Shown here piece by piece: positions 45,346 through 58,255 of a stretch of 63,118 nucleotides of DNA. The first letter of the stretch is position 1; each line of letters begins with the position of its first letter. The translations under genes and the position numbers were made by a program. A model generated the notes under the pieces. It did no database searches, was not told the DNA's origin, and saw nothing but the letters and a program-made list of their open reading frames with translations. Source of the stretch: Zygnema cylindricum (Eukaryota; Streptophyta; Zygnematophyceae; Zygnematales; Zygnemataceae); assembly GCA_037447655.1 (NCBI GenBank), contig JBBHKE010001053.1, positions 1 through 63,118 of the forward strand, written 5' to 3'.

Positions 45346-47230
45346 AAATCGCACGTTGTAACAGCAATAGCGGATCGAACTTGTTTATAAAGGGGTATTT
45401 AGGTATTATGATTATAGAGTACTAAATTTGGTAGACGTCCGTGAAAGAATCACGCTATTTGGAGTTATATTTTAAAAGTTATAGCGATGGGTGTATTTAG
45501 GTGACAGTGTGGGGTCTAAATAAAAGTGGGTATCATTGAAACGGGTTAAGGGTCAAATTAGTACCGAAATTACTTGTGTACGTTTCATAAAGTTCTAACG
45601 AAACGTTTAGTATGCACGGTGGTTCGTTTCATACAAATTTTAGTACGATATGTCACTTTTACTTAAGGAAATTTCGAAGGAAGTTTCGCGTGCGAAATTT
45701 GTTACGCACGATCGTGCGAAGTTGCGTTTCGTTTGGCGCGCACTTTTGCACGTAAATGTTACGTAGTGAAACGTAACGTTTGATTGGTTAGTAAAGTGCT
45801 AAGTAGTTAGTAAGAGATTTTGCGCGTTTTTGCATTGGTCAGTCTGAGTCTTTGCTGATCAATGATTGGCCCAGGTAAAAGCATGTTAAAACGGAGCGTT
45901 GACTCTAGCTTGGCGAGTCCAGGGCGATGATGGATAAATAGTGAAGTGTAAGAGGAGAGTAGACATTTTTTCCTTTGGAAAAGTTTGTGGAAATTGCGGC
46001 TGATCTTGGTCCTGAGCGATTAATACCAAATTGGAGAAAGTTAATACCAAATTAATACCAAAGTTGAGAGTGTGTTATACAACCGGAACGGTACCAAAAA
46101 TGTACGGTTGTGGGTGGGCATGGTTGAGGTGCATGTTTACAAGCATTTTTCTTACAGGAAATGATGAAGGGATCAACATCATCATCAGTCAATGAGAAGT
46201 TACCTTTTTATATACATCCAACTAAGTTGTAGGAGAAAATATACACTCCTTATTTGAAGCAAAATTATGGCAATCGCACTTGCGGTTAAGGAAGTCATGC
46301 GGTTACCTTAGCTACAACAAGGAGTCAACATTAATGCTCCAACGGTTATCAAATGTGGTAATCACATGTGTATTACGGTAATGCCAAATCTTGTACAACA
46401 AAACAGCAATAGCACACTGTGATAAGGTGTTATTCTATGGGCAAGAGACAATACACATCACACTCGGATGTTGGTAACATGTTCAGTGCTTGTTGGTTGT
46501 GTAAGTTCATTTGGTCGCACGCGAATCATGCTTTTACGATTGGTTACCAAATTTTCGGGATTTAGTACGAGGTCTTGGGCAAGTAGTATGTATCGCTTGT
46601 GTTGTACAGTTTGCTTTATACAAAAGCATCCATGAGTAGGATTAAATCGTATAGTTGAGTTGATGTAGTTGTACTTGCCTGTACGTTCTTGACAACTTTG
46701 TCATAGGTGTTTTTGACGTGTAGCTCAAAAAATCTACTAGTGATTGTGGTTCAAGATAGTAGGTGGGTGGATATGGGAGAGAGGAAGGAGAGGGAGTAGA
46801 GAGGAGGTTAGAGGGAGGGAGGAGGGAGAAGGGAGGAGGGAGGAGGGATAAGAGGCGAGAAGGGATGAATGGAGGGAGGGAGGGAGGGTAGGAGGGCGAG
46901 AGGGAGGGAGGGAGGGAGAGAGGGGGAGTGATGGCTGGGGGGGAGGGAGGGAGGGAGGGAGTGGCGCTCTATTATTGTTACATAAGGTGCGAAAATGTTG
47001 TTTTTTATGTGTCACTCCAAACTGATGAGGGTTTCTATGAACCTGAAGTGACCTGAAATAGCAGTAAAGTTAACCGTGTAGTACTGTAGTCGAAATATTT
47101 GCGGTACTAATTTAACCGGGAGTACGATTGGAACTGGGATCCGTGCCGATTCCAAAAGGCAAAAACCTGCAGTTCCGATTCAATACGCAACACGAAATAA
47201 TTTCATGAATTTTACAATTTCAATTTGCAG
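45346..47230. other. Gene-free stretch with GGGA repeat
   Basis: Contains CGAAACGT words (45560-45790) and a GGGA/GGAGGGA tract at 46770-46962. No gene recognised. Confidence 0.5.
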
Positions 47231-47460
47231 TACTGTACACCGTGTATCGCTATTAGTGTTAATGTGTTTTTCGCCACTTAAAACATCTTTTGTCCGTACA
47301 TACTTGTCCTATTTTCAATTTGAGACCGGCAATTGAAAGCAGAGAATATTAAATTTCATTCGCAACCGTCCGTTGACAATCCGACAAGTGTGTACGGATA
47401 AAATATGTTTTAAGAGACTAAAAAAACATTAACACTAATAGCGATTCACGGTGTACTGTA
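47231..47460. mobile_element. MITE family A, copy 5
   Basis: Best-preserved ends: TACTGTACACCGTGTATCGC and GCGATTCACGGTGTACTGTA. Arms ACTTAAAACATCTTTTGTCC and ACGGATAAAATATGTTTTAA. 230 bp hairpin-like. Confidence 0.88.
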
Positions 47461-48977
47461 GCCCGCATTCTTGGTTCTGGTGCAAGCGTCGATACTTCCT
47501 TCGTGAAAATAGATACGATTCGATCTTATTTATGATCCGCAATTTTCCCGTCATATCGCCAATTCTGCCAAAAGGTACCTTTTTGTATTTATCTGTCAGA
47601 ATTACACTTCTTGGGACGGTATGGTATTTGTACTTTTGTAGTCAATGATATAAACTTTTTGAACGTAGCCGAAGTCAATATGGAAGGACTCGCTAGCATG
47701 TACGGATGGTTAAATACTTATCGATTGGAGCCATGAAACATGCGGTCTAGCCTGTACGGATGAAAATGGAATGGTACGGACAGTACATTACTGGACGATA
47801 GGGTATTAACATCTGAGACCGCTGATTGGTGTGGCGTTTCGATGCTCAGATCGGAACCATGTGTATTGTGTATTGACTAAAAGTCCAATACCAATTCTGG
47901 ATTTTGACCCAGAATCTTAAAGCGCATGCGGACTAGAACATTTAATTTGAGAAAACATCGGACGGTTCGGATATTTCGACACGAATATCTAACTGAAACA
48001 TTTATGCCTTGAAAAACATTGCAAGATACAGGCACCCTTCGCGTTTCTTAGGAAGCCGTACGTTTCTCTTCAGATACTCTGGTACGAACCGGATCCACCG
48101 CTCCTGAAAATACCAGAGTCAGAAGATCCATTGATCCTAACCGTCCGATAAACATATCGATTCTTTCGATGCTCCTACGTGGAGAAACTTAATCGTATCC
48201 GGCAACTAAGGAATGTACTTTTTGCCATCACCATTTTACACCGTCCGATGCGATTGTCTACTTTTTTCGTCTGTCCGATCTTGCTCTCGAGTCTGAGGAT
48301 CCCGTTTGCCCTGACCACGTGGTATCCTCCTGGCCGCCTGTGGATCCTTTGTAAATCCGTGGAATTTCTTGAATCTGAAACTTGCAAGAGTGGAATATGC
48401 TTTTCGTGTAACTTTTAAATTTGGCTCCCAAACGTTACAAGGAAAAATTGTTGTTCCCTGCATTTACACTTTTAGCAGCAGGAAACCTGTAGAGACTTTC
48501 GTATCTCCTACGAAGACTTGCAGATTATTGTTCCGCTTATTTTATTTTTAGGTTTTTAGATTGGAGTTCCTAAGTCTTTTTTTTTTTTTTTTGTCAAGTC
48601 TCTCTCTCCCTCTCCCTCTCCCTCTCCTTCTCTCGCCCTCTCACTGTCTCTTAGTTTTTATTATTTTTTCTGAAGGACAAATATTTTGAAAAATCAGGGT
48701 ATCCAACATTTTTTTTTGGTGGCTTTGCAGAACTTTCTTTAAGATTTTTAAAAAAGGGGAAGAAGGATAATTAATATTTGGTGTAGAAAAAATCATCTAT
48801 CATAAATTCTTTTTTTTTTGCACTTTCCTTGTCAGTAAATTTTGGGGATTGACTTTTTCCTTATTCAGAATTTGTCTGATTGACGTCATCATAATACTGC
48901 ATAAGTAATCAAACTTTTCGTGAAGCTCACAAACGACAAATTTGATTAGGAGTGGACTGCAGATAAAAAAAAGTTAA
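47461..48977. other. Spacer upstream of ITPK
   Basis: GTCCGAT/CGGACGGT words but no supported gene. CT tract at 48597-48652. Promoter elements for ITPK cannot be called. Confidence 0.45.
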
Positions 48978-49082
48978 GGAGAGAGAGAGTGAGAGAGAGA
49001 TAGAGAAGAGAGAGAGAGGAGGGGAGAGAGGGGGAGGAGGGGAGAGAGAGAGGAGGAGGGGAGAGAGAGATAGAGAGAGAAA
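48978..49082. repeat. (GA)n 250 bp upstream of ITPK
   Basis: GA/GGGA tract close to the presumed ITPK transcription start. Opposite in strand sense to the intronic CT tracts. Confidence 0.9.
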
Positions 49083-49329
49083 AGGAATCCTGGGAAACAA
49101 TCTGACAAGCTTTTCCAAAGGAGATCTTACTAGTAAACCCTAATTTTTTGTGTTAGAAGCCTGAAAAAAAAGAATATGATTTCATAAGAAAAATCCAAAT
49201 TTAAAAAAAAAGAAAAACAAAAAAGAATCAGAAAAGAAAAGGAGGATGATATCAAAGCCAGTTGATCTCCAATGACAAATTTTTCCATCAATAGAGAAAA
49301 CGTTAACTAAGTGAAATTAAAACAAATAA

Positions 49330-52300
49330 ATGGCCAAAGGGAGAGCCAATTCCTGTTCCTCTAGGGTGGCTCCCATATGCTCTAACTTTGAAAACAATAA
49401 AATGTGGAAACCTTGTACGGAAATCGGATGCCAGCTGGCATGTTGTACGGAAATTGGAAGCCAACTGGCACGTGAGGTCATGGAGCCACGTGGTTTTGTG
49501 GTCGGATTTGCACTCACCAAAAAGAAGGCAAAAAGCTTCATTCAACCAAAGTTACTTGCTCAAACAAAGTGAGTGTCTTTAAGTTTTTCAATTTTTTTCT
49601 TAAATTTTGATACTGTTTTTTAACATTTTGAAACTTCGTTAAAGAAATTTGATTCTTGGAAAGTCAAAATTTTGACGCTGTCTCCTAGGTTGATTTTCTG
49701 CCTTTTCTTAAATTTTCTACATATTCTTAAATTTCTACCCTTTTTTTTTCCCTAAATTTCTTTCTACCTTTACATTTGTATACTTCCCTTAAATCCCTTG
49801 ATTCCTTCCTTCCTCAATTCTTATCTTCTTTTTCTTTTTCTTTCCTTAACTCTATTTTTCTTCATTTTTTTGCTTTTTTTACTATGTGCTTTTCTAAGGT
49901 TACAGCACGTAGTGGTATTTTTATTTTTCCCTTTTTTTTCTACAGTAATTGGCGGTGCAGCTTCATTGGCTATGCGATTATTGCTCAACTTGTTATGGTT
50001 TTTAAGTTTTCATGGTTTTTCATACGTTTTAAGGGTTTCAAAGCTTTTTTTAGGGTTGCAGTCTGTTTTTCCGGGCTGTAATCTTTCATGGGTATTTCTA
50101 TTAGTTTTCGCGTTTAATTCGTTTTTACGTTCTTTTATCTTTTTCTATGGTTTTTCTTCCGTTTTCATGGATTTCAATCTGTATGGAGATTGGGAAGGGC
50201 TGGCTTTTTTTTTTTTTTTGGTTTGAAACTGTTGTTTTTTGTTTGGTTTTTTTTTTTTTTCTTTGCAGGAGCAAAGGCATTAGCCTTGTTGAAATTGACC
50301 GTACAGTTCCATTAATAGATCAAGGCCCTTTTGACGTTATCCTTCAGAAGGTATACTTTGGTTTTTTCTTAGCCATGCTTAAATTTAAATATGTTAACTT
50401 TTGAATGTCCCTTTTGGTCTTAAACAACATATTTTTTTATTACATAACTTACCCTGAAATATTGTGAAGGAATTTATGTTTTTTACCATAAAACTGTCTT
50501 AACCTCAAAAATTCTGAAGAGTTTTTGGTTTTCGAATATGACTTCTCTCCTTCACTCTTGCTCTTTCACTCTCTCCCTCTCTTTCTCTCTCCCTTTCTCT
50601 CTCCCTTTCTCCCTCCCTTTCTCTCTCTCTCTCTCCCACTCTTTCTCGCTCTCATCTCTCTCCCCTCTTCTCCCCCTCTCTCCCTCTCCCCTCTTCTCGC
50701 CCTCTCTCCCTCTCCCTCTCCCTCTCGCTCTTATCTTTCTCTCTCGCTCTATCTCTCTCTCCCCTCCTCTCCCCCTCTCTCTCCCCCTCTCTCTCCCCCT
50801 CTCGTTTTATTTTCCTCTCTCGCCCTCATCTCTCTTCTCTCTCTCTCCATCTCTCTCTCTACCTCTCTCTCTCTCTCTCCCTGTCCCTCTCCCCCTCTTC
50901 CTTAACCTAAAGTTCGGGAAGGATTTTTCTGGGGTTGCAGTTGAGTGGCAAGGAGTGGCGTCAAGAGCTCGAGGTAAAGGACATTCCATTGTTGTATGCA
51001 TTTTCTTTTTGCTTGTATGTTTGTTTGCGTTTTTCTTTTCTAATTTGGGTTGTTGCTAATTCATCTTCTTTTGCTTTTTTTCTCTTTTTTCTTCAGGACT
51101 ACATGCATAAATATCCTTCTTCTATTGTATTAGACCCCCCTGAGAAAGCCCAACATCTTCGAAGTCGCCAATCTATGTTACAAGCTGTTGCAGATATGGA
51201 CCTTAGACATTGTGGCGGTACGTTGTACTTTCTACATTCTGTACTGTGTTTGCCATTTCCTTTCTTTTTTATAACATTGCGGCGGTACGTTGTAGTTTCC
51301 ACATTTGGTACTGTATTTGCCATTTTATTATTATTTTTTTTAACATTGTGGCTGTATGTCTTAGTTTCCAGTTTTTGTTCTATTTTATGTCATTTTTTCT
51401 TTTACATTGGTGGTTACAATTTATTTTACATTGCGGTGGTATGTTTGTACTCTGTGTCCTTTTTGTACTGGTTTAAGTTTCCAATTATTTTGAAAGATGT
51501 TTTACAGCAAAGACTTTGCTGAAAATTTAGAAATATGTGATCCATTTGAAATTATCCTTTGTTACGACCAATATGTGAATTTATCTTCTGAACTGTTTTG
51601 GAAACTGATTTCTGTTTCTCTCCATTTTTATCAACAGGTAAAGTAGGGGTTCCGAAACAACTTGTTATTACCGGGGACCCTAAGACTATACCTTCTCTTG
51701 TCCAAAAGGCTGGTCTTAAACTCCCCCTTGGTAGGTTAAATCCTCTATGGATCGATGGTCGTCTGCATTACAATGTTTCAAGTTTTTTTGGGATCTTTCG
51801 GTCCCGGTACCTCACTGTCCTTCCATTGTGGCCATTGTTCACTTTTTTTCTTTAGTCGTTGTTTAATAACTATATTGGGTTTTTACTTGTTTCCGTTTGT
51901 TTTCCCTTTGCCTTTAGGGACTAAATGTTTTTTTCTAGTTTGTGCATTTCCACTCTATTTACCTGCCCCCTCTGTTGTTGTTGGCATGCATTCCTCAATC
52001 GATTTTCCTTTATTAATTTTGCCATGTGATGCAACTAAGATTATTGTGGATTGTAATGTCGATATGCATCTTAATCTATACATTTTTGTCTGTTGTTTTT
52101 TCTTTTTTAATTCTTATTCTTTTTGTAAGTTCGATGCTCCCTCTCAACCTTGCTTTATAACACTATCTATCCCTCACTCCCGCCCACTCCCTCTCTCTCC
52201 CTCTCTCTTTGTCTCTCCCCCTCTCTCTCTTTGACTATTCCTCTCCCTCTCTCTCTCTACCCTGTCTCTCCCTTTCACAGTTGTAAAGCCTCTCGTGGCG

Positions 52301-54701
52301 GATGGGACGGCAAAATCTCATGCCATGTGGCTCGCTCACGACGACAGCTGTCTGCCGACTCTCGAGCCCCCAGTGGTGTTGCAGGAATTTGTCAACCATG
52401 GTGGGTAGTTAGTGCTTTTTCCTGAATATAGTGTGTGTTTGTCTTTTTACAGTTTTTCGTTTTTCATTTCTTTGTATTCTTTATTCTTTGGTTTAATTTT
52501 TTGGGGACTTCAACGCCAATTGTGCTGTAAGAATTTGTTAATGTTGTCTGTGGCCTCTTCTATGGGAAAGCTTGATAGTTTTTTTTTTTTCCTTAGCAGG
52601 CTGCGATTCCTTTTTTGGGTTGTCTAGAAGTTTTAGGAAGCCTTTTTTTGAATGTGGGGTTGCCATTTTTTCTCGGTTGTTCAAAGCATTCTTAAGACTG
52701 GAATGCTGGTTTTGTTTACATCACTCGAACTCTCTTCCTCGACAAAAGTTCCGTTTTTTTGTAATTCGAAGTCATAAACTAGATTCCAATGCACTGAGTT
52801 CTCTATGTTCTGACTTCTATTACTGTATGGTTTTGACAGTGTATGTGGGTGGAGATTGTGTTTGAGTGTTTCGAAGTTTATCTCATCAATTGCTCTAGAT
52901 CTGCCTGTTCGTATGTTTTTTTTTAAACAGGAGGTGTACTTTTTAAGGTGTATGTGGTTGGAGAAACGGTTCGCGTAGTAAGGAGATTATCTCTTCCGGA
53001 TGTTCTAGAAGGTCAAAGAAAAGGAGATGGTCTTAAAGCTTTCGATCGAGTTTCTAGCAGTTCTGCTGCTGCAGCAGCTCGTGGTATTTTGAATGATGCC
53101 GCTGGTAAGTCGTAAAAAACTGGATTAAAAAACACATTTCTCATCAAATTTTACTGTCGATAAGTCAAACAAAAGTAATGGCTTTTTACGTGTTTCTTTT
53201 CATTTTTTTTGTTTGTTTTTTGGTTTCTACTAAATGTTATCAAGTTGTTACTAGAAAATGTTCCATTTTTTTGTCTTTGCCTTTGTAATTTCTAGCTCAA
53301 AGTATTTCTTAACACCTCACCAATTTCATCACAATGAAACCACGAGAGAACCCAAAATGAAACCGTTTTTTTCTCTTTTTGTCTTTGCCTTTGTTCCTCT
53401 TTGTTTTTTTTTCATTGCTGTTGTTGTCTGTCACTGTCATTTTCATTGCCATTCTCACTTGTCTTTTTCTACTGATTGTTTTCCATTTGTCGTTTACTGT
53501 TCCTGTGTTGTTTGATAATTTTACTGCAAGATGATGAAAGGTCCTAGTCTTTTTGTTTTTGTTTTCACGGCTTCTTGGTTTTATTGCTACTTTTTTTGAC
53601 TTGTTTCAACTTTAGGGGATCGAAAAGTGATTGAATTAGATTAAATAACTCCCTGTTTGAAAAATAATATATATCTTTTCAGTTGTTTAATATGGACGAG
53701 TTATTGCCTTTTAGGTTTATGTAGGAAGAGGGAAGTGTGGTAACTTTTTGCTCTTGACTCTAGACTGTGGTTGTACACCATCTTAAGTTTGTTAACAAAA
53801 AACGTTTAACAAAATCATTTGCTTAAATAATTTGTTTGATTGGAGCTTAAATTATGTTTTATTTTTTTTTCTGTTTTTGTTAACAGAACCGCCTCCAGAA
53901 AAGCTCCTCCATATATTAGCTGCTGGACTTCGCCAAAAACTGGTAAATTTCTGTTTGTTTCTTTTGGACTTTCAAATTTTTTTCGTTTTGTTTTTGTTGC
54001 TTTTTCTGGGTTTGCTTCTTTTGGTTTTCTTTTTCTTTTTTATTTTCAGTTTTTTCTCTTCGAGTTGTTTTTCAAAAACTGGGTAAGCTTTCTTATGATT
54101 CTCTAAAAAAATGACTTGGCAAGTCTTAAAGAAATAAAGAAAGAACAAAGAAAAGGGAGTTGGTCGTTGAATTCTCAATACTCTCAAAAAAAATTCTTTA
54201 ATTGGGATAAAATTTTGGGTTCGCAGGGGTTGAGATTGTTTAATATGGATATTATTAGGGAAGGAGGGGATGGAGATGGTTACTTCGTTATTGACATCAA
54301 CTACTTCCCAGGTGAGTTTGGATTCCCCTCTTTTCCTTTTATTTTTGTAATTGTAGTACTGGCAGTCTACATTTTGTAGGAATTGGTCAACTTTTTGCCC
54401 CAGAAAGTAGTTTCTTTTTTTTGTCTTCAATTTAATTTGTTAAATTTTGTTTGAGATTTTGTAAATGACAAATATCCTTGGACCCACGACAACATTTTTT
54501 GCAGCATATAGTAGGTAAATGTGGGTTTTTGCAAAAATGGGTATATCTTAAAATACTCGATTGTTTTTCCCATTTTAAGTAATTGAAGTTTGTTTTTTGG
54601 GAGGTACAGGTTATGGAAAAATGCCGGAGTATGAGCTGGTCTTCACAGACTTCTTATGCAGGTTAGCCCAAAAAAAGAAGCAAGAGGGATCGGGAGAATA
54701 G
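49330..54701 (+). CDS. ITPK1: Inositol-tetrakisphosphate 1-kinase, plant type (ten exons)
   Basis: ITPK is an ATP-grasp kinase that phosphorylates inositol tris- and tetrakisphosphates in the route to phytate and pyrophosphates, normally in cytosol and nucleus. Exons: 49330-49568, 50269-50350, 50941-50973, 51097-51217, 51638-51730, 52281-52400, 52931-53104, 53887-53942, 54227-54311, 54610-54701 (TAG). All junctions keep phase with GT...AG. Landmarks: [132 protein letters not shown]. The metal-binding D-I-N is intact. From Met 49480 the protein is about 314 residues, the usual plant length. Starting at 49330 adds 50 residues containing a 10-residue tandem repeat, so 49480 is the safer start. 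The microexon 50941-50973 is 33 bp. Confidence 0.95.
50541..50905. repeat. CT tract before ITPK microexon
   Basis: About 365 bases of CT/CCCTCT with TTTCTCTC units, ending 35 bases before the acceptor of the 33-bp exon. Confidence 0.95.
52143..52280. repeat. CT tract forming ITPK acceptor
   Basis: CT/CCCTCT repeat that runs into CCCTTTCACAG, the acceptor of exon 52281-52400. Confidence 0.92.
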
Positions 54702-56773
54702 TGGTAAGAAAAAAGTACTCCGCTTATTGATTATCAATCCATCAGTCCAACAATATTATAGTTGCGAACATTTCTCTCCCTCCCTCTCCCTCCCTCTCTC
54801 TCCCACTCTCTCCCTCTCCCTCCCTCTCTCCCTCCCTCTCCCTCTCTCGCTCCCTCCCTCTCTCTCCCTCTTCAAGCTCTCGTTAGGGTGGTCGCGGCTC
54901 GGATAAGGAAGGCCCACGGCCGTGTAGATATTTTGATGGAAATAGAAGGTTGCTGTGTGGATGGGCATAAAGGGGTTTAATGAAGTAATTTAAGCCTTTT
55001 AGTGATGATAATTTGAAATGTAATTTGCGGCTGAGAATGCAAGTTGTGCTGCGCACACACTAAGTCAGAAAATAAAAGAAAGTGGCGATCAAAATTCCAC
55101 TTTTAATCCGGTAAAAGTCAAAGCGGAAAATTGTAGATTTTTGAAGAATTAGAAACGCTTAATTTTCATAAATATGATTGTTGCTTGTTTTAGATTGCAA
55201 GTCGCCTTTTAACAAGATGATTTAGGGGAAAGTTTGTAGACAAAAGGGGATTCAGTTGTTCGCAAACATGTGCTTCTGTTAATATATTAACAGGACTGGA
55301 CTTTGACTTCTTAGCCAAAATGCTTGACTTTGTTGTCATCATTTGCGGTCGCGTTCTGTTATATTAGAATCCAAATAAAGACAAAAAGATACAGCTGGAA
55401 TGGAATATGGATAAAGTGTTTTGTCATTTTGTTGTGAATGAGATATTTGAGATAGGCATGGAACGTTGATGTGTGTGAATGATATTGGTTTTTATGAATG
55501 GAGAAATGGGGAAATCAAACAGGATTTTGCGTAAAAGAGTCTTTGACATAAAAATTTCTAATCTTTGAACCTTCTGTTAGTAATTTTGCAGTGTTCTCAT
55601 CTATCTTTGTCGTTCGACTCACTTGTTTTTGACCAGATCTGATCAATCTTTAATTGTGAATCTAGAGTCCAGTTTCTGGGAATGTTCTTGCGTTGCTATT
55701 TATTACGGGACGTGTATTGTTATTCAATTAAGTATGTCTTATCGCTTTTTGTTCATGAATGATTGGCCCTTCAAAATCCTAAAACCCTAAAAAACCCCAG
55801 AAAAGCCTAAGAAAAAGTAGAGAACAGGTTGGTGCCTCTTGCCATCCACACAGAGCTCTAGCCTGCATGCTTCAATTATCAAATGCTATGTAAGTATGCG
55901 GTCTACTTGGAGTGGCTGGAAGGCTGTTGTTCAGTATGATTATCAATAGTTATGTACATTCGAGGTTTACACGGGGTGGTTGCGAGGCCGTGGTTAATTG
56001 AATTTGTGGAGTTGATGTTTGAGTACCCTTCCTCCACTGTTTTCCACTACAAATCTGTTGCCCACTACACGTCTGTTCGGTCCTACGGCCCTGAGGGTAA
56101 AGATTGGGCTTTTGCAAGCCATCTTGAAGACTTTTGATTCGGGATCCTTTCATCCACACAAGCTATTGTAGAATGAGGCTGCCCCACTTTTAAGACGATG
56201 GTAGTTCACCCAAGTCATTATTGGATCAAAGTCAAACAAAAAGTACAAGTAAAGGGGAAAAAAGAAGGGGAATAACAAAAGAAGTGAATGAACAGTTAAA
56301 ACCAACTCTTTTAAGCCTCTCATGTTCTTTTTGGGTTGCAGACCCACGATCGGCGAGTATGTCCTTTATTTTACGAATAAAAATGTTTCTTTAAGTTTTT
56401 TCAAAGGTAGCTGTAATTTTCCTATCTTTTAGCTCTGCAGCTATATTGCACATGTACGAAAGAACAGGCCCATCTGATTTGCTGCGGCTATGCCAATCAT
56501 TGAGCTTTCTCTGGCGTATTTTCCCCGTCACCTCATTTGTAAAGCGACCTTAAAATGTTCGCTATTTACACGTTTTTGACCAATTATGGAGCGGAGCCCT
56601 ATAGGCATCGGCCCATACACAAAATGAGCGGTGTGGCAAGTACAGACCAAAAATAAATATGTGAAGAACATAAGTAATGGGAAGAATTTTCTAATACAGT
56701 TGTTTTGATTTCCACGGGCAGCTTTAGTTTTCAATTTGTCTAGTTTTGCCCTTAAGAGTACGCGCGCAAGATC
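54702..56773. other. ITPK 3' flank and spacer
   Basis: CCCTCT tract at 54773-54868, AATAAA at about 55066 and 55370. The frame at 55952-56137 (GVVARPWLIEFVELMFEYPS) has no recognised domain. Two diverged ~95-bp direct copies lie around 55890-55990 (CTTGGAGTGGCTGGAAGGC and ACGGGGTGGTTGCGAGGCC). Confidence 0.45.
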
Positions 56774-56776
56774 TTA

Positions 56777-57727
56777 GGCAGTGTGCCCATGTAACCGAAA
56801 CTTTAGAATGTTACTTTGGATTTTAGCGCAGGTTTTACGGTGTACTTTTCAAAGTGTTCCTGTGTCCAAGAACAAAATTGTTACTTGGGCCTTCGTTACT
56901 TTAAATATGTAACAGTTGTAGACATCTACAATATGTGCGACAGAGTAAGAAACGAAAAGTAGACGACTGCGAAACTTCCTAAAATTGATGACGACTACAA
57001 AAACAGCGACGGTTGTAGATGTCGAGTTTTTTGTGACATTGTAGATGTTTATGGTTTTGTGACATTGCGAAGTCATGCTACCTTGTGATGTCATCAGCAC
57101 GTAAACTTTCCGCCATGGCTTCCCGATTCCTTCTTTTTATCTTTTATCATTCGATATGCCATCAAACTACGACCACAGATATTCAAAAAAAAGAAAAAAA
57201 AACTCTTTCATTTTATACCGTTATTGTTGCATTTCATTTAGAGAAGAGAGAAAAAGGAGCGGTCGAGTGAGAAAGAGGGGGAGAGTTGAGGACGACGTAT
57301 TTTGCAAAAGACCCATGAATGAAAGTGGAGGTCCAAGACCCCTGCGAATTATTTTTCTGTATATGCTTGTCATTTTCCTACGTACATCCGCGTGACAAGC
57401 AGGGAAAAAAATAGTGTGTACTCTCCCTCGTGCAAAATTTTCGAAAACGTTTGACACATGCAATAACGTTTTCCTATTCATTATTTGGCTAATAATTTTC
57501 TGCGAGTCGCTTTTATTATAAGTGTGAAGATGAGCTGGCGTGACGTGGAAGTAGACCGAAAAGATAATAATGTCAAATTGGAGTACGTTCAAAGTTTTAA
57601 GAGGACGTAAAATGTTCTTTAGTTCTTGCCCATTCTTAGTAAGGCGTAAGATATTTTAGGTGCAAGTCCCATTTTCTGTGAAAACGACGGAAAAAAACCC
57701 TTACTTTTAACACAAAGGCACACCGCC
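56777..57727. mobile_element. TIR element family C, copy 3
   Basis: Flanked by TTA on both sides (56774-56776, 57728-57730). Ends GGCAGTGTGCCCATG and ACAAAGGCACACCGCC. 951 bp, shares interior words with other C copies. No transposase. Confidence 0.78.
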
Positions 57728-58025
57728 TTAAAAGGCCGGCGTGATTTCCCTCGGCTATCCCAACTATTTCGCTTTCGGGAGTCTATTTTGCCCTGTCAAG
57801 GAAAATCGGTCACTTTGCAAATCGAACGCAAAATCGGTCACTCTTTGCCGAAATGGGCGAATTTCCCCAAGGGACATATTAGTCACATTTAGAACCAAAG
57901 TCGGGAAGTAGAGAAAAAAAAAATGCGAAAAAAAAAATGTGATGGTCCGCCAAAAATTGAGGTCGCGACAAGCTCAATGATTGCGATAGCCGCTGGAAAT
58001 CTGCGCCAATTATTCGGTTACTTGT

Positions 58026-58224
58026 GCACACCCTGTATCACTTTTTTCTACAATAATTTTTTTTTCGTGCACACAAGTCAGATTTTATGTCTAATAGTTG
58101 CGATTGAAAGGTAAGATTCTCACATTTTGACTAGCGGTCTCCAATTGAAAATCAGAAAATTGTGCAAGGAGAAAAAATGTTTAAAGTGGCAAAAAACCAT
58201 CAACACTAAACTGGTATACGGATG
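58026..58224. mobile_element. MITE family A, degenerate copy
   Basis: CACCCTGTATCACTTTTTTC, GTGCACACAAGTCAGATTTT, TTGCGATTGAAAGGTAAGAT and AAAATGTTTAAAGTGGC; abuts the next A element. Confidence 0.65.
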
Positions 58225-58255
58225 TACTGTACACCGTGTATCGCTATTAGTGTTA

